A DNA stretch of 64,000 bases. Origin: Petunia secreta (Eukaryota; Streptophyta; Magnoliopsida; Solanales; Solanaceae). Shown piece after piece: positions 42,301 to 54,449 of the stretch. The notes beneath the pieces are model-generated. The model saw only the letters and a program-made list of their open reading frames with translations. It made no database searches and was not told the DNA's origin. Location: NCBI GenBank assembly GCA_029990175.1, contig JARKIP010000053.1:17688001-17752000 (forward strand), written 5' to 3'. A program made the position numbers and the translations under genes. Every line of letters starts with the position of its first letter. The first letter of the stretch is position 1.

Positions 42301-43440
42301 ACGACAACTAGCCTCGTCAGGCTTAAAATATGACGACTAGCCCCGTCAGGCTTAAAATATGACAGGCTTATGATGTGACAAATAGCCTCGTCAGGCTTAA
42401 AATATGACGACTAGCCCCGTCAGGCTTAAAATATGACAGGCTTACGATATGACAAATAGCCTCGTCGGGCTTAAAATATGACGACTAGCCCTGTCAGGCT
42501 TAAAATATGACGACTAGCCCCGTCAGGCTTAAAATATGACAGGCTTATGATATGACAAATAGCCTCGTCAGGCTTAAAATATGACGACTAGCCCCGTCAG
42601 GCTTAAAATATGACATGCTTATGATATGACAAATAGCCACGTCAGGCTTAGAATATGACGACTAGCCACGTCAGGCTTAAAATATGACGATTAGCCTCGT
42701 CAGGCTTAAAATATGACGAATAGTCTCGTCAGGCTTAAAATATGACGACTAGCCCCGTCAGGCTTAAAATATGACAGGCTTATAATATGACAATCAGCCA
42801 CGTCAGGCTTAAAATATGATGATGAGCCCCGTCAGGCTTAGAATATGACAATAGGCTCGTCCGCCTTAGAATTGGACATACTCATTCTTTCTGTTTTGCA
42901 GGCACTATTATAATCAGCCTTTATCCGGCTTAAAATAGGACAAACTCATATATTTTATTTTGCAGGCACCACTACAATAGGACTAGCCACGTCAGGCTTA
43001 AAATATGACGACTAGCCCCGTCAGGCTTAAAATATGACAGGCTTATGATATGACAAATAGCCTCGTCAGGCTTAAAATATGACGACTAGCCTCGTCAGGC
43101 TTAAAATATGACGACTAGCCCCGTCAGGCTTAAAATATGACAGGCTTATGATATGACGCTTAGCCACGTCAGGCTTAAAATATGACGACTAGCCTCGTCA
43201 GGCTTAAAATATAACGATGAGCCCTGTCAGGCTTAGAATATGACTATTAGGCCTGTCCGCCTTAGAATTGGACATACTCATTCTTTCTGTTTTTGCAGGC
43301 ACTACTATAATAGGCCCATTTGCCTTATAATTGGATATATACATATATATTTTATTTTGCAGACACTGTTATTAGGCTTGTCCGCCTTAGAATTGGACAT
43401 ACACGTATTTTGTTTTGCAGGCACTATTTACAGTAAGGTG
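42301..43440 (+). repeat. Minisatellite array, 29-bp and 45-bp units, in the 3' region
   Basis: About two dozen copies of a 29-bp unit built on GACTAGCCCCGTCAGGCTTA with AAATAT joints. A 16-bp insert (ATGACAGGCTTATGAT) often precedes a unit, making a 45-bp higher-order form. The array is split at about 42850-42985 and 43220-43440 by a second repeat with CCTTAGAATTGGACATA and TTTTGCAGGCACTA. Hypervariable tandem repeats in this position are known from Ogre/Tat elements. Confidence 0.92.
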
Positions 43441-43460
43441 ATTTTTCAAAGGCAATAAAC

Positions 43461-43560
43461 TGGGGCAGAATTTTTGAGGATCCCCTCAAAAATTCCAAAA
43501 GGATGCAAGACGACACTGGGGCAGAATTTTGAGGTTCCCTCAAAATTCATTGAAAAATCG
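43461..43560 (+). repeat. Two consecutive RNA-type hairpins
   Basis: GAATTTTTGAGG / CCTCAAAAATTC (43468-43479 and 43484-43495, 4-nt loop) and GAATTTTGAGG / CCTCAAAATTC (43524-43534 and 43538-43548, 3-nt loop), each preceded by CTGGGGCA. They are duplicates with perfect stems, suggesting conserved RNA structure. Confidence 0.8.
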
Positions 43561-44379
43561 ATATCCACAAGCCCGAGATGCAACAATGAAGAGGATGCAT
43601 AAATCAACCCTTCCCCTTTCCCCAAAACTCACAAATCTTTCTTTGAGTGCAGGCACAAAATAGTAATTACAACAACAAATATGACACCATATGGGGCAAC
43701 GCTATAAGACCATCCCTTTTGAGCCCTTCCTCAATCTCTCACACTTGCTTTCAAAATCAGTTCCCTATACTGAAATTGTGCAATCACAAAATTTCTAATA
43801 CGTATTATACACCATTTTAAAACTCCATTCAAAAAGCTTAGTCCCTTCGATTATGCTTTTGTCACTTCGTCAAATTATTTATTCCCGCTCAAATCTAAAA
43901 CCTCTCATATGCAAACAAGTAATCTGCCTAATCTTTTATTAAGAAGTCAGTTTGTATTCTGTCCAATTCGTACTTACTTTGTGTGAATCGTGCATGTTCG
44001 TTAATCGTGCGCGTTTTCATGCCTAATCGTGCCTAATCATGCCCATTTGTTTGAATCCTGCAAATTTACCGTGCTTACTCCGCAATATGTCATTAAATTT
44101 CAAAGCACACTTATATGAACTTTTCATACTTGGACAAATCAACTCTTGACACCTAAATCGTGCGTCATATACATCCCACACAGGCGAAATGCCATTCTAG
44201 AACTTAATACTATCTTATTCTCGTACAACCCAATATATGTAGACAACTCAGAGACCAGAGTTCGGCCAAAACACCTCAAAACCCTCATTTTTCTTTCCAG
44301 TATTTCGCTAGCCCGTCGTGACAAAATTGGCTACTCCGTCAACTATCTTTGCCCGAAGATTCTTTCATCACCCCCGGGC
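43561..44379 (+). other. 3' untranslated region before the polypurine tract
   Basis: No gene with recognisable content. It includes GTGCAGGCACAAAATAG, similar to the joints in the minisatellite region, and short repeats of TCGTGC/AATCGTGC at 43985-44040. Confidence 0.55.
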
Positions 44380-44392
44380 AAAGAGGGGCAGC
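44380..44392 (+). promoter_or_regulatory. Polypurine tract
   Basis: AAAGAGGGGCAGC directly precedes the 3' LTR, the usual Tat/Ogre form. Confidence 0.88.
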
Positions 44393-47300
44393 TGTTGACA
44401 CCCAATTTTGTCCCTCCGTTTTTCGTAATTTGGCTATATTTAATTAAAATCGATAATAGTAATTTTCTAAACAAAATTGCATTAAATGACATGCATTTTA
44501 CGTGTGTAAAATTATTATTAATACCCTATTTATATAATATTTATTTAATTGCGGTTATAACTACGTAATTGTATTCATCTAAGCTATTTTTTAAAATACG
44601 CGTGCTATTTGTGTAATTTAACGCATTACGATACTATTTAGTAATTATTTGTGGCTATTTATATCTAATTAGTATTATTTGTGGTCGTCTATATTTATTT
44701 ATAATTAAATACATTTATTTATAATTATTTACAAAATTCCTTATTTTTATACTGATTATGTATATTTGTAGGTATTTTAATTAAATACTGGTCATTTTGC
44801 TATTTTACAATCCCATTCTTATTACATTTAGTCCTCGTCATCATATTTTGTCCACGTATACACCACATGTACGCCACATAAGCATACACCTCACTAAAAT
44901 TCACTCCTAGTCTACGTATAACTCATCCTAAGCGCATAGTACTACTCTCCAAAGCACGTGTACAACTCCCTCCAGCGTATGGTACAACCCCTCAAAGCAT
45001 CTACATCTCTACACATCAGCATTTATATATATACAATCACTTACACATCTACACTCGACGCGCCTACGTGGCACGATCCCAACCCTCTATCCCACAGATC
45101 CAACGGCTCAAAACACTTCTCACCTTTTAATATCCAAACACATACTTCACATCCAAACCCTAAAATCAGTTCACATCTTTTCCTTTCCATAACCTCAGCC
45201 GTCGCCCAACTCCACCTCCTCTCTCCCCCTTTCCCCTGTTTCCGTCCCGATACACCCCGCCCCATCTCCGCCGCGAAGTGTGCGATTCCACCATCTATCT
45301 CCGCTCGTCTCCTCTCTCTCCCCCTTATCGTTTTCACACGGAAAAAAGGGAGCAAATCCCTCCTCTCCCTCTCTTTCCATGGAAACCGAAAAGGAAGAGG
45401 TAGAGATTGACGAATCTCATCGAATCCGGATCAAACAAGACATGATACACGCTGATTTAGCACATAAAAGGAAAGAAACAAGGAAATCTCTTTGGACCTG
45501 AACGAATCAAGCAGAAACGGGCAGATTTGAGGACTGACCCGACCCGGTTATTACACGGGTAATACCTTTCCTTTTACATTTCTTTACTTGATAATATCAT
45601 GAGAATCATGCTGTTTATTTGACGAAACTTCATATTACACTTGATTAGTTAAAATTAAGTTTCAATTCCTCACTAATTATAAGAGACAGTCGTAGCTAAT
45701 TTGTATGTGAATCGAGTCGAATCATGAAGCATCTGCTTTGTTTGGAGACTGATTATATTTATCTTTGTGAATTTGATGTTGCGACCTTGCACATATTGAA
45801 ACTTAATCTCCCTATGTTATGAAAACTTGCGGATCCTTGAAAGATTTATACATGTACAGTCAGTTCATTGACTTCTAGTAAAAGAAAATATCTTGTGACT
45901 TGAATTTCGATTTTTCTCAAGGCATACATTTTGCATATGCTTTGAGCTGATAGAGCTGAAATCTCTCCTCACTATGTGTATAATTGTTCCAGTAATATGG
46001 TAAAATACAAAAGAGAAGTGTGAACAGTATAATTTCACATTAGACAAATTAGCTTGAAATCTGATTTCTTTTTTGGATGCTTGTTTGCCGAGATCCTAGT
46101 ATATCAAGAGTATATATAATATCCAGATTTCATGATATCTAGGAATAAATTAGTTTTGGCAGAATCATTTCTCTTTCAAGGCAAATTGATGGCATGATTT
46201 CCTGATTTCAAATGATTAGGCTTATTATTGGAAAGTTATATGCTGTATGATTCTTTAATTTAAACAAATTGACAACATCAGTTTCTAGTTGCCTTGTAAA
46301 GGTGTGATTGATTTCTTCCCTTTCTAGTTGTTGGTTTAAAATCCTAACAGCCCTATCCTACACCTATAAATACAAGTCCCCTCCTCCTTTTATTTCCCAA
46401 GTTGGCACACACTGAAATACAGGGATACAAACTGTGAACCAGAGAGGCCTTTTACACCTCTTACACAGTTCTGAAAAAATACACAGCCTCCACATACAAC
46501 CTTTTACATCTCTAAGTTGCAGGCACTTGTAAGCTCCCTACACCACTCACAAACAAGGACAGAAACACTACAGAGCTTTCTCCTTCTTCTCTACACATTC
46601 ACATACCTTAAAAGACATCCACAGAGAACAACTATCTCCCATTCTCCCTCTTTTCCTCTAGAAACACTGAAAGTTGAAACTTTTTTTTTTTTCACTTTGT
46701 AATTCTGTTCTGCTGAAGGCCTTGGGAAAACCTGCTGCTTCACCTTATTGATGTGATCTCTCTCTTGGCCTGTCTGTTTAAACCTACACCAGGTTATATT
46801 TCGTGATTGAATGAATGTTATTGAGTATATATGTAGTATGTTTGAATAGTATTCTGAATATGGTCTTAGGTGTCATTTGTACATGGAAGTTTTTCTGCTA
46901 TGTGTAGGCCTTTTTGGCCACCCGTTAACATGTGTTTACAGGTTGTTCTGGATAGTCTTTAGAGGACTATACCAATATCTCATTTGCAGGTGGAAAAACT
47001 ACTTTATTCAAGAAAGTGTAGGGCTATGAGACTAACCAGTTTATGCAGGGGGAACATATGTAGATTTCAAACTAAAGCTAACGACAATGAACTTGTTAAG
47101 TTCGAACAAATGCATACGGGGCATTACCCTCCTCTCTTCTTTATGTGTAGATAATCCCCTAGACCTTTTTTTATGTATTTTATTCGGTTGTTTCCCGGTT
47201 TGTATTGACCCCATAAGGCGTAGATAGACTTTTGGGAAGGAGTAAAGAGAAGCAGCATATCAGCAGTGAACACTGGCTACGCAGGGGCCACTTTTGCCTT

Positions 47301-48514
47301 CCTCCTTTTATTTGCATGTGAAAGGCTAAAATTTAAAGTGCACTATAAGTATAGATTGTTTCCGCACTTTTTTAATTCTGGAAGAGCATCAGAATAGGTA
47401 AAAATCTGAAATGCAATTTCGTATGCAGCGGAGGTTGAAAGTGCAACTGATTCTGAAAACCGAACCATTTGTTTTGTCAACCCTAAAATTCAAGGGCTGA
47501 TTCAAAAACAAGCCTATTTTTTTTTTTTTTTGCAAATCCTAAATTCATAAATCTAAACTTATTTTCTAAAAATTTCTCTAAGTTAATTAATAGCTTGTGA
47601 GGGATTTTAAGACTTTGGAGGTCAAGTCTTTTAAATTATATTATTTTCCTTATTAAACCATAACCTATATTATTTACTTATTTACTATATTTAGTTACTC
47701 TCTAATTAATTTTATAGTACTTATGATTATTTGCTTACTACTCTACTCATTAATATTTTCCTATACGTCATATCTATGCTCTAGTTAACAATATATACGT
47801 TTATTTATTATTATTCATTCGCTATACTATTTATTGGTATATTAAATATGCTATATGCATAATATCTATTTTGGAAACTTTACTTATGCTAAACAATTTA
47901 TTTTTAAACGCGACCTCACAACAATAGCCGCGCGAGCAAGGGTACTTGACAACTAATGTCATACTACCGCTTAAAGTGGCTAACATTTCTAAAATCGCTA
48001 AAATTCTCCTTGTCCCTACGTTTAGAGAATTTAGTGTATTTTAGGAATATCATAACTTTTTTTCTTCCAAACTAACTTCGGAATCTGCAAAGTTTGTATA
48101 TTTTTTAGAAATATCCTTTAATTGAAACACAATTGGAATTTAGCTTTACTTTGATATGTTTTTTCTCTTAAATAAAAATTACATCTTTGACCTTTTTTTT
48201 TTTTTGATTCTGTCAATGCTTTATGTTTTAATCTTAAGTCCCAAAATTTTTAATCCGGCCGGGAACCACCTTTCGTGGGTCCTTGAAAAGTGCCTAAGAC
48301 CTTCTTTTCAGGACACTAGGACTTCTTACCTAGAATTTATGTTATGCAGACCTTACCCGGAGTTAACTATAACAAAGCTTGACACAATTAGGTGCCCTAA
48401 TACGCCTAGTAAAAGAATATGTTAGGTGGCGACTCCAAAACCGACTCAGCCGAGTCACCTAGTCAAACCCGACCTTTGAACTTAATCCGAGCTTCGGAAA
48501 AACGGGGTGCGACA
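44393..48514 (+). repeat. 3' LTR of Ogre-like element, 4122 bp
   Basis: Same ends as the 5' LTR, followed by CTTCT. The TATA box is at 46364-46372. Confidence 0.96.
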
Positions 48515-48519
48515 CTTCT

Positions 48520-49130
48520 CACATCATGATCTTCTTCCAAGCTAAGACAAAGAGGTCTTGCTTTGTCAGAACCTTAACACTAGTAGTCATTATAACATAT
48601 ATGTCATGTAATGTTAGTCCTTAGCAATTGTTGACAAATAGGATGGTACATTATGCAACTACATTGTCGTGTGAGGGGTTTCGTAGTTCTTAGACAAAAA
48701 AATAACCCCTTAATAGTTTTAAATAAAGGTTTTTACATTATTTTAACCCTAAACAATATGAATTTATTGTCAACTTATGAAAGTTGATAATACAAAACAG
48801 TGTAATTTTTGGTAGTTGATAATATACCAAATAAGCAAAAGTCATCTACAAATACCCTAGAGCCCGAACCCCAAACCCTAAGCGCATGAACCCTAAATCC
48901 TAAACCCCAAAACCCAAACCCTAAATATCAAACGCGCGCGTGATAATATCTTGGACTGTGTCATTTCAGCGCACAGCTGTGCAGTAAGTCTACAATAGAC
49001 CAAACAAATGTTAATTAGCATCTTCTAACGGTAACATTTTAACTTTTGCTTGCAATGGTAATATATTATCTTTTAAATATAAACTGCCGACCAAATTATA
49101 TTTCTCTCTCATCCGTCTATCATCGACTAC
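48520..49130 (+). other. Flanking sequence right of the Ogre-like insertion
   Basis: No gene. It includes a telomere-like degenerate stretch of CCCTAAA-type words at about 48868-48930 (for example CCCTAAATCCTAAACCCC). It probably continues the sequence that ended at 30283. Confidence 0.45.
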
Positions 49131-49136
49131 GACAAT

Positions 49137-49690
49137 AAAACACAAATATCTCAGACCTCACAATCTGCATCATCTTCTTCGGTGGAACCCGATATATGCC
49201 ATTGTGGTCAAAACGGAAAGCTCAAAATATCAAGGACCCAAACAAATCCTGGTCGCATATGTTAGGGTTGTAGTACACCAAAGGTAGGTAATTATTTACG
49301 TCTAGTAAAATTTACAATTAATACTTGGCCAATGATTCTAATTTCTGGCCTGCTTAGGACAATGGTGGATGTGATTACTTTAGGTGGCATGATGGTCTGC
49401 TTGTTCAAGAAATAAGAGAAGTAATGTCCCAATTAGTCTCCATGCCACAAGGAGCAGTGAGGTTTGAATTCGCTTAAAAGATCCATGAATATGAAGAACA
49501 AGTGAAGCTTCTTAGATTGATGCTTCTCGAGGCTGAGAAATAGAGGGATTTCCTCAAAACTCAACTCAGGGAAGTTCAAATGGAGAAGGAACGAATCCAA
49601 TTGCAGTTGAAAGAGGTTGAGAAGCAAAGGGATCGATTTAAAAAGTTGGCGCATAGGCTTCTTATCGGAGCATTATTTTGCTTAGTCTGA
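49137..49690 (+). pseudogene. GRF-type zinc-finger protein relic, two exons
   Basis: Exon 1 (to about 49283, donor GTAGGT) encodes ICHCGQNGKLKISRTQTNPGR, and exon 2 (from about 49359 after CTGCTTAG) encodes GGCDYFRWHDGLL. Together these form the CxC...TxxNPGR...C...CxxFxWxD pattern of the GRF zinc finger, a nucleic-acid-binding module. A coiled coil (QMEKERIQLQLKEVEKQRDRFKK-type) and a short hydrophobic end follow to TGA 49688-49690. Stops TAG after GRIC, TAA near 49478 and TAG near 49542 make it a pseudogene; the last two look like Gln codons changed by C to T. No clear ATG lies upstream. Confidence 0.72.
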
Positions 49691-50005
49691 AAATGGTGGG
49701 TCTAATTAATTTTATTAATGTGATAGGAATTTAATTGTCTTGTTTGTTTGATTGATTACTGTGAACTATGCGCACTTTTGCTGTGTTTGTTAAATTTATA
49801 TAATAAATCATTCCTGGTAGACAATCAAAATTGCAGGTGGAACAATAAAATCAGACTTGAAACATGGAGATTTCAGATTTTATAGACCTGCACTGGTGGA
49901 GAATCAAAAAATACAGTTGAAACTAAGATAAACAATACAATGATTCAGTACTAAAGTTTAAACATAAAAAATGAACAACATTACTCTCTCAGATAACACA
50001 GACAA
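49691..50005 (+). other. Spacer, no gene seen
   Basis: AT-rich, between the GRF relic and a converging small minus-strand ORF. No repeat or signal recognised. Confidence 0.4.
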
Positions 50006-50269
50006 CTAGTTTGGTGGATTAGTGCCGTCCATGACATTTGCTGCATTTGGTGGAGATGCGTCTTCCACAATAATATTTACCTCGCGATGTGGTAGTACAC
50101 CAAGTGCATCAAGTCTATGGTTGATCGCTTTGAATTGATTTAACCTGTCATTGGTGTCTCCCCATCTGATATCATCATTCCTCTTCATTCACTGCGAAAT
50201 ATAACCAACCTCGCTTTGCAAAAATACTTTTGTTTGTTTAATTTCATGCGAGTTGGATGGTCTTTCCAT
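50006..50269 (-). pseudogene. Small hypothetical ORF on minus strand, one in-frame stop
   Basis: Read from ATG at 50269 (MERPSNSHEI), 26 codons lead to a TGA, then the same frame continues MKRNDDIRWGDTNDRLNQFKAINHRLD to 50006. A TATATAAA box at 50349-50356 on the minus strand gives a plausible promoter. If the TGA arose from TGG or CGA the product was 87 aa. I do not recognise it. It is similar in size and gene structure to the ORF at 29102-29317. Confidence 0.35.
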
Positions 50270-50356
50270 TTTGGTGGACTACTTAATAGTTTGAGAGAAG
50301 ATGTTTCGAATTAGAAATGAAATGGGAGAGGCAAACGTATTTGAGGGGTTTATATA

Positions 50357-50882
50357 GAGATGGACATGAAGAGTTCCAACCCTAGTGAGAGATGTCACTT
50401 AAATTTCACCAATTAGACTCTGGAACATGCTTCTATTATCAACCGCACAATCTATTAATAAACGCCTTTTTTGTTATATTTTTTTTAAAATATTGTCTTG
50501 TCTTCATCTATGCACATTTGTCCTATGCGCGAATAGTGTCCAACTCAGCCACTAGGTGGGTCTTTCGATGATAGACCTACAGCAGTGAACAATCAACTTG
50601 AGTGGTTCACCAGAATTTTTAAATTATTTAGGGATCCACGACAATTGCTTGCATTTTAAACACTAGAAAAATGAATTGAGTAATAATGGTTGATAAACGA
50701 AACATATAACACGTTACTACAATGGATTGTCAATAATAATGGTTGCTAAATGAAATATCACACACATTAGCATAATGGATTGTCAACCCTTAATATTCAA
50801 ACAACAACAAAAAAATAACGGACAAGATTTAAAAATATAAGTGTTAACTATTGTTTTATCAAAACACACAACCACTGATAAA
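50357..50882 (+). other. Spacer, no gene seen
   Basis: AT-rich, with repeated phrases AATGGATTGTCAA and ATAATGGTTG (50700-50780). Nothing coding. Confidence 0.4.
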
Positions 50883-53150
50883 TCAATCTTTGTACTCATC
50901 ACTGTCAATAAATTCATTGCTCAAACTCTTCAAGACACCCGTAATTTTAGAGTTGGGGTCTTCAACATCTTCTACAACCCCTCCATTCAAGTTACCTTCC
51001 AATGCAGTATGGGATGGATCCTCTACTTCATAAAACTCTTCCTCAGCATCCTTACCATTTTCCATCAGCACTTCACTATCATTCACAGTAGCTTCCTCTC
51101 CAACATTGACATTGGTGGCATCAGCTTTACCATCAACTGCATTTGGATTGTCATTTTCACCATCAACTTCACGATAGAATGCACTTGGATTGTCATTAAA
51201 CACATCAACTCCACCATCAACTGCATTGGCATCGGCATTGGCATTGGCATTGGCAATGGTTACACTGACACTGGCATCCACTTTAGCATCAACTGCAGCA
51301 CCCACTTCATCAAATCTACGCTTCTTTCTCAGAATTGAAGTGGTATTTGCATTGGTACCACAATCCATTGCCTTCATTTTCTTATGCCTCATCAACCATG
51401 CAGACGGATGGTACAAACATTTGCATACTGACCTCTTCTGTTGTTCCGCTACCAGCTTAGCAACATTAGCCAATTTGGCCTCCACTACTTCCAGCTTAGC
51501 GAGCACATCACGCAAAGAAATACCTATAGATCTGACACCTGAAGGACCTGCACCTTCACCAACAATTCATGTACAAGCTCCACCAATATCTACATCACCT
51601 CTTGCATCTTCTTCTTCATCTACGTCTATATCATCTTCATCAGCAGGATTCATAGCAGACTTCTTGATGGATGTGGCCCCCTCCAATTCAGCCCTAAGGG
51701 CATCCACCGATGCATCCTCAACTTCATTTTTATAGGGCACATATAAATCCTCCCACCCCGAGCTCACCTCTTGAACAGTAGGGAACAAGTAAGGGCGCAC
51801 GATCTGGATATAAGTCTAATACTTTTTGTTACAAATATAAAAGATATTTAATGACATGAAAATAGCGCAACGTTACCTTAATTTTATCTTCACCTGCCAA
51901 GAATGGATCGAAGGATTTAGGCACCCTTTTTCTGTACCATTTGAGCATCCTAGGGTACAGCATAAGAGACTGATCTGACAGTGTAGATCTCCTTCCAATG
52001 ACAGGAAATGCTTCAATGACCCAAGCCTAAGATTAAAAAATAAATCGGAGTACGAAAAAAATGAAGACTTACCAATCAACTAACCATTGGTTTATTGTAG
52101 ACTTACCAAAAATGCCCAGGGGAAGCCAAAAAGGGCATATCCAGGTGCTTTTCCTTTCTCACTGAAGCTTTTATAATGCCTTGCCATGTCAAGCTTGGGC
52201 TTCAAATATTCAATCGTCAACTCGAAGCATAACCTGCCCCATGGATACTTGGAAAAGAACTCCAGATCATCAACCATACAAATCCATTCCTTCTCAACTG
52301 ACTTTGAAGAATCCTTTGCCATCAATATCGTGTGGAGAAACCACAAAAGACACAATTTCAACTGATCCTTCTAGTTAAATCAACTAGTTTTCAACAACCT
52401 CAAAATCCTCGACGATGTCACTTAGCTATTCCATCACCAGAGTAATTATAAGATAGTTCTTCATAAAATTCCTGACCTTTCCTCACAACCTTTTTCTTTT
52501 CTTTATCGCTGGATAATACCCCACACCCCAACCCAGTCATACGAGCAAACTCCCAGAACCGTATCTCACGATGCTTTCTATCCTTTATTCTACGCAGAAG
52601 TATGGAGTGGACCATCTGTCCATTGAAACTCAAAAATCGGGACAATCCAAGGAACTGCCCAAACACAGACTCCTTAAATTCCTTTTATAGTTTCAACCTT
52701 TTTCAACAACTTGTTGAATTCATAAAACTTTTTTATGCTAGAACCAACTAATATCTTAGAAGGAAAAGAAAGAACTTCATCAAGCCAAGTTTTAAGTCGA
52801 TACCTTCGAACGTTGATTTCCTTGATGCATACGGCTGTTGATAAACGGTCCGATTCATACTCAGGCTCCCTGGCTTCATCCCCTTCTTGATCAGCTTCTT
52901 CATCACTTTTTTCTTCTACTTCTTCAACTTCTTCTTCAGTTTCTTCTTCATCATCTTCTTCTTCTTCTTCTTCACCTTCTTCTTCATCTTCTTCTTCTCC
53001 ACTTTCTTCTTCACCTTCTTCTTCTTCACCACTTTCATCTTCTCCTGATTCATCTCTATTTCCTTCTTCACGAGTACAATCACTTTTTCCATCATAATCA
53101 TCACCTTCATCCCTGCTTTCCTTACGTTTCCCTGGTTCGGAGAGTTCACT
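50883..53150 (-). pseudogene. DUF1985-like gene, often linked to Ulp1-bearing MULEs, 5' end cut by an LTR
   Basis: Read on the minus strand. The first visible part (53150-52840) is an acidic tract of Glu/Ser/Gly, open right up to the LTR junction, so the true 5' end is missing. DUF1985-like blocks follow: FLSFNGQMVHSILLRR, IRFWEFARMTGLGCG, EWICMVDDLEFFSKYPWGRLCFE, FGFPWAF, then (about 52030) WVIEAFPVIGRRS and KWYRKRVPKSFDPFL. Later exons give an acidic DEDDIDVDEEED and a C-terminal frame (51515-50883) with MRDVLAKLEVVEAKLANVAKL and a repeated ANANANADANAVDGG. Frameshifts near 52690 and 52400 may be introns or decay. No Ulp1 protease domain is seen. Confidence 0.68.
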
Positions 53151-54449
53151 TGAAACGACCTCGGTCAGTCATTTCGGAAGTTAGGACTCCGATTGGTGTG
53201 CCGATAATTTTAAAATATTTATAAGGTCCATTGGGACTTGTCTATAAAATTTGAATTAAATCAGACCTCATTTGGTAGGCATCGAAAGAAGGTTTCAGTT
53301 TTTATCGTCAATAAATATTAAAAAGAGATTTTCGAGCTCGGTTTTGGCGAATGAGCTCCGATTCGAAATCTGAAAGCGCCGTTAGGTTCGTATGATTATT
53401 TGTGACCTTTGTGAACTTTCGAAAGAGAATTTCGATGTTGTTCGGCTAGTTTTCGCTAAAATGCCGAAAGTTAATTAATTTGACTTTTATTCTATTTAAT
53501 TTGCATATTGAGTTTCGGGAGCCCGATTTGAGATCCGCCTTCGTGAGTATGTTACATATATTTTGTATAACTTTTATGCAAAAGTTGAAATTATTTCGAA
53601 TATTGTAGGGTATCGTTTTAATTTTTGTCACGAAAAGAAAAGAAAATTAAAAAAAAATAAAAAAGGAAAAAGGAAAAGACAAAAACATTGAAAGATAAGA
53701 GGCGGTTAGTCCACCCTTTCTATAAGTAAGCAGAAACATAGAAACATAAACGTACAGAAACATGAAATGATAAACGTAGAAGGAGAACAAGACATAGCGC
53801 AGGGAAAAATGCCAGAAAATGAGAAAAGAGCCGGAGAAAAGATAGAATTTTCACCCTGAAATATTCATGTAATGATCCTAATATATTATTTTAGTTTATT
53901 ACGTGTGTTTGAATATATTTTAACGGTAAAACTTAGAATATTAGACATCGTTTTTATAAGTTCAATTAATAGTTTAAAGGGTCAATTGGACCCCGATAAT
54001 GAAATTAGTTATATATTCGTACTCAGAGAGTTATGGGCAACATATAAATGTAATTTATTTAGGGTTTGGTTATGTGATCTAAAACCCTGTATATAGGTCT
54101 GGCCTGCGTATTGTGTATGCAAATAGGGTATGGTTCCTAACCGGATTGCCCTAAGACGTGAGGAATGAAGCCTTTAGCCTAAATTGATATAATTTTCTGC
54201 TTATTGAATAGAGTGGGATCGTTTGGCAAGGAAACCAAAGGATAAAGCGGTTGTTGATTAGCCGTACTAACTTTTAGAAGAGGTAAGTGTTTATATCCAA
54301 TTCTTTGGAGGCACCTGGCCTCGTGGATAATCTACCACGTGTTCCTCACGTGTGTAGCTGCCGATAGGCGTACTCAATACGCCTTAGCTTTGAATTTACA
54401 GTGTATATTATATATTATGCCCTGTTGTTGGCATTGCATTGAGTATATG
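53151..54449 (+). mobile_element. Truncated Tekay/Del-like LTR, plus strand
   Basis: Begins TGAAACGACCTCGGTCAG and runs about 1.3 kb in the opposite direction to, and homologous with, 56708 back to about 55430. It then stops at 54449 where the minus-strand element begins. It inserted into the DUF1985-like gene (53146-53150, TCACT, would be its target duplication). Its remaining 0.95 kb and any body should lie beyond 64000 if the inner element simply inserted into it. Confidence 0.82.

Larger units (their letters stand above)
30284..48514 (+). mobile_element. Young non-autonomous Tat/Ogre-like LTR retrotransposon, 18.2 kb
   Basis: LTRs of 4117 and 4122 bp, Arg-type primer site, ORF1, two gag genes, minisatellite and polypurine tract, flanked by a perfect CTTCT (30279-30283 and 48515-48519). 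Ogre elements are known for large size, an extra ORF before gag, a tRNA-Arg primer and tandem repeats in the 3' untranslated region, and all are present here. There is no protease, RT, RNase H or integrase in any frame between 34401 and 44392. It was therefore mobilised in trans. LTR near-identity makes it the youngest large insertion in the window. Confidence 0.95.

Noticed and set aside
42301..43240. Possible CRISPR array
   Set aside because: Repeat-spacer look is produced by a two-level minisatellite; spacers are themselves repeats, and the context is a plant retroelement.
48868..48930. Interstitial telomere repeat
   Set aside because: CCCTAAA-like words are degenerate and irregular; not enough for a telomere relic.
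52838..53224. 128-codon plus-strand ORF of Leu and His
   Set aside because: It is the reverse of the acidic Glu-coding repeat (TCTTCT runs) of the minus-strand DUF1985-like gene.
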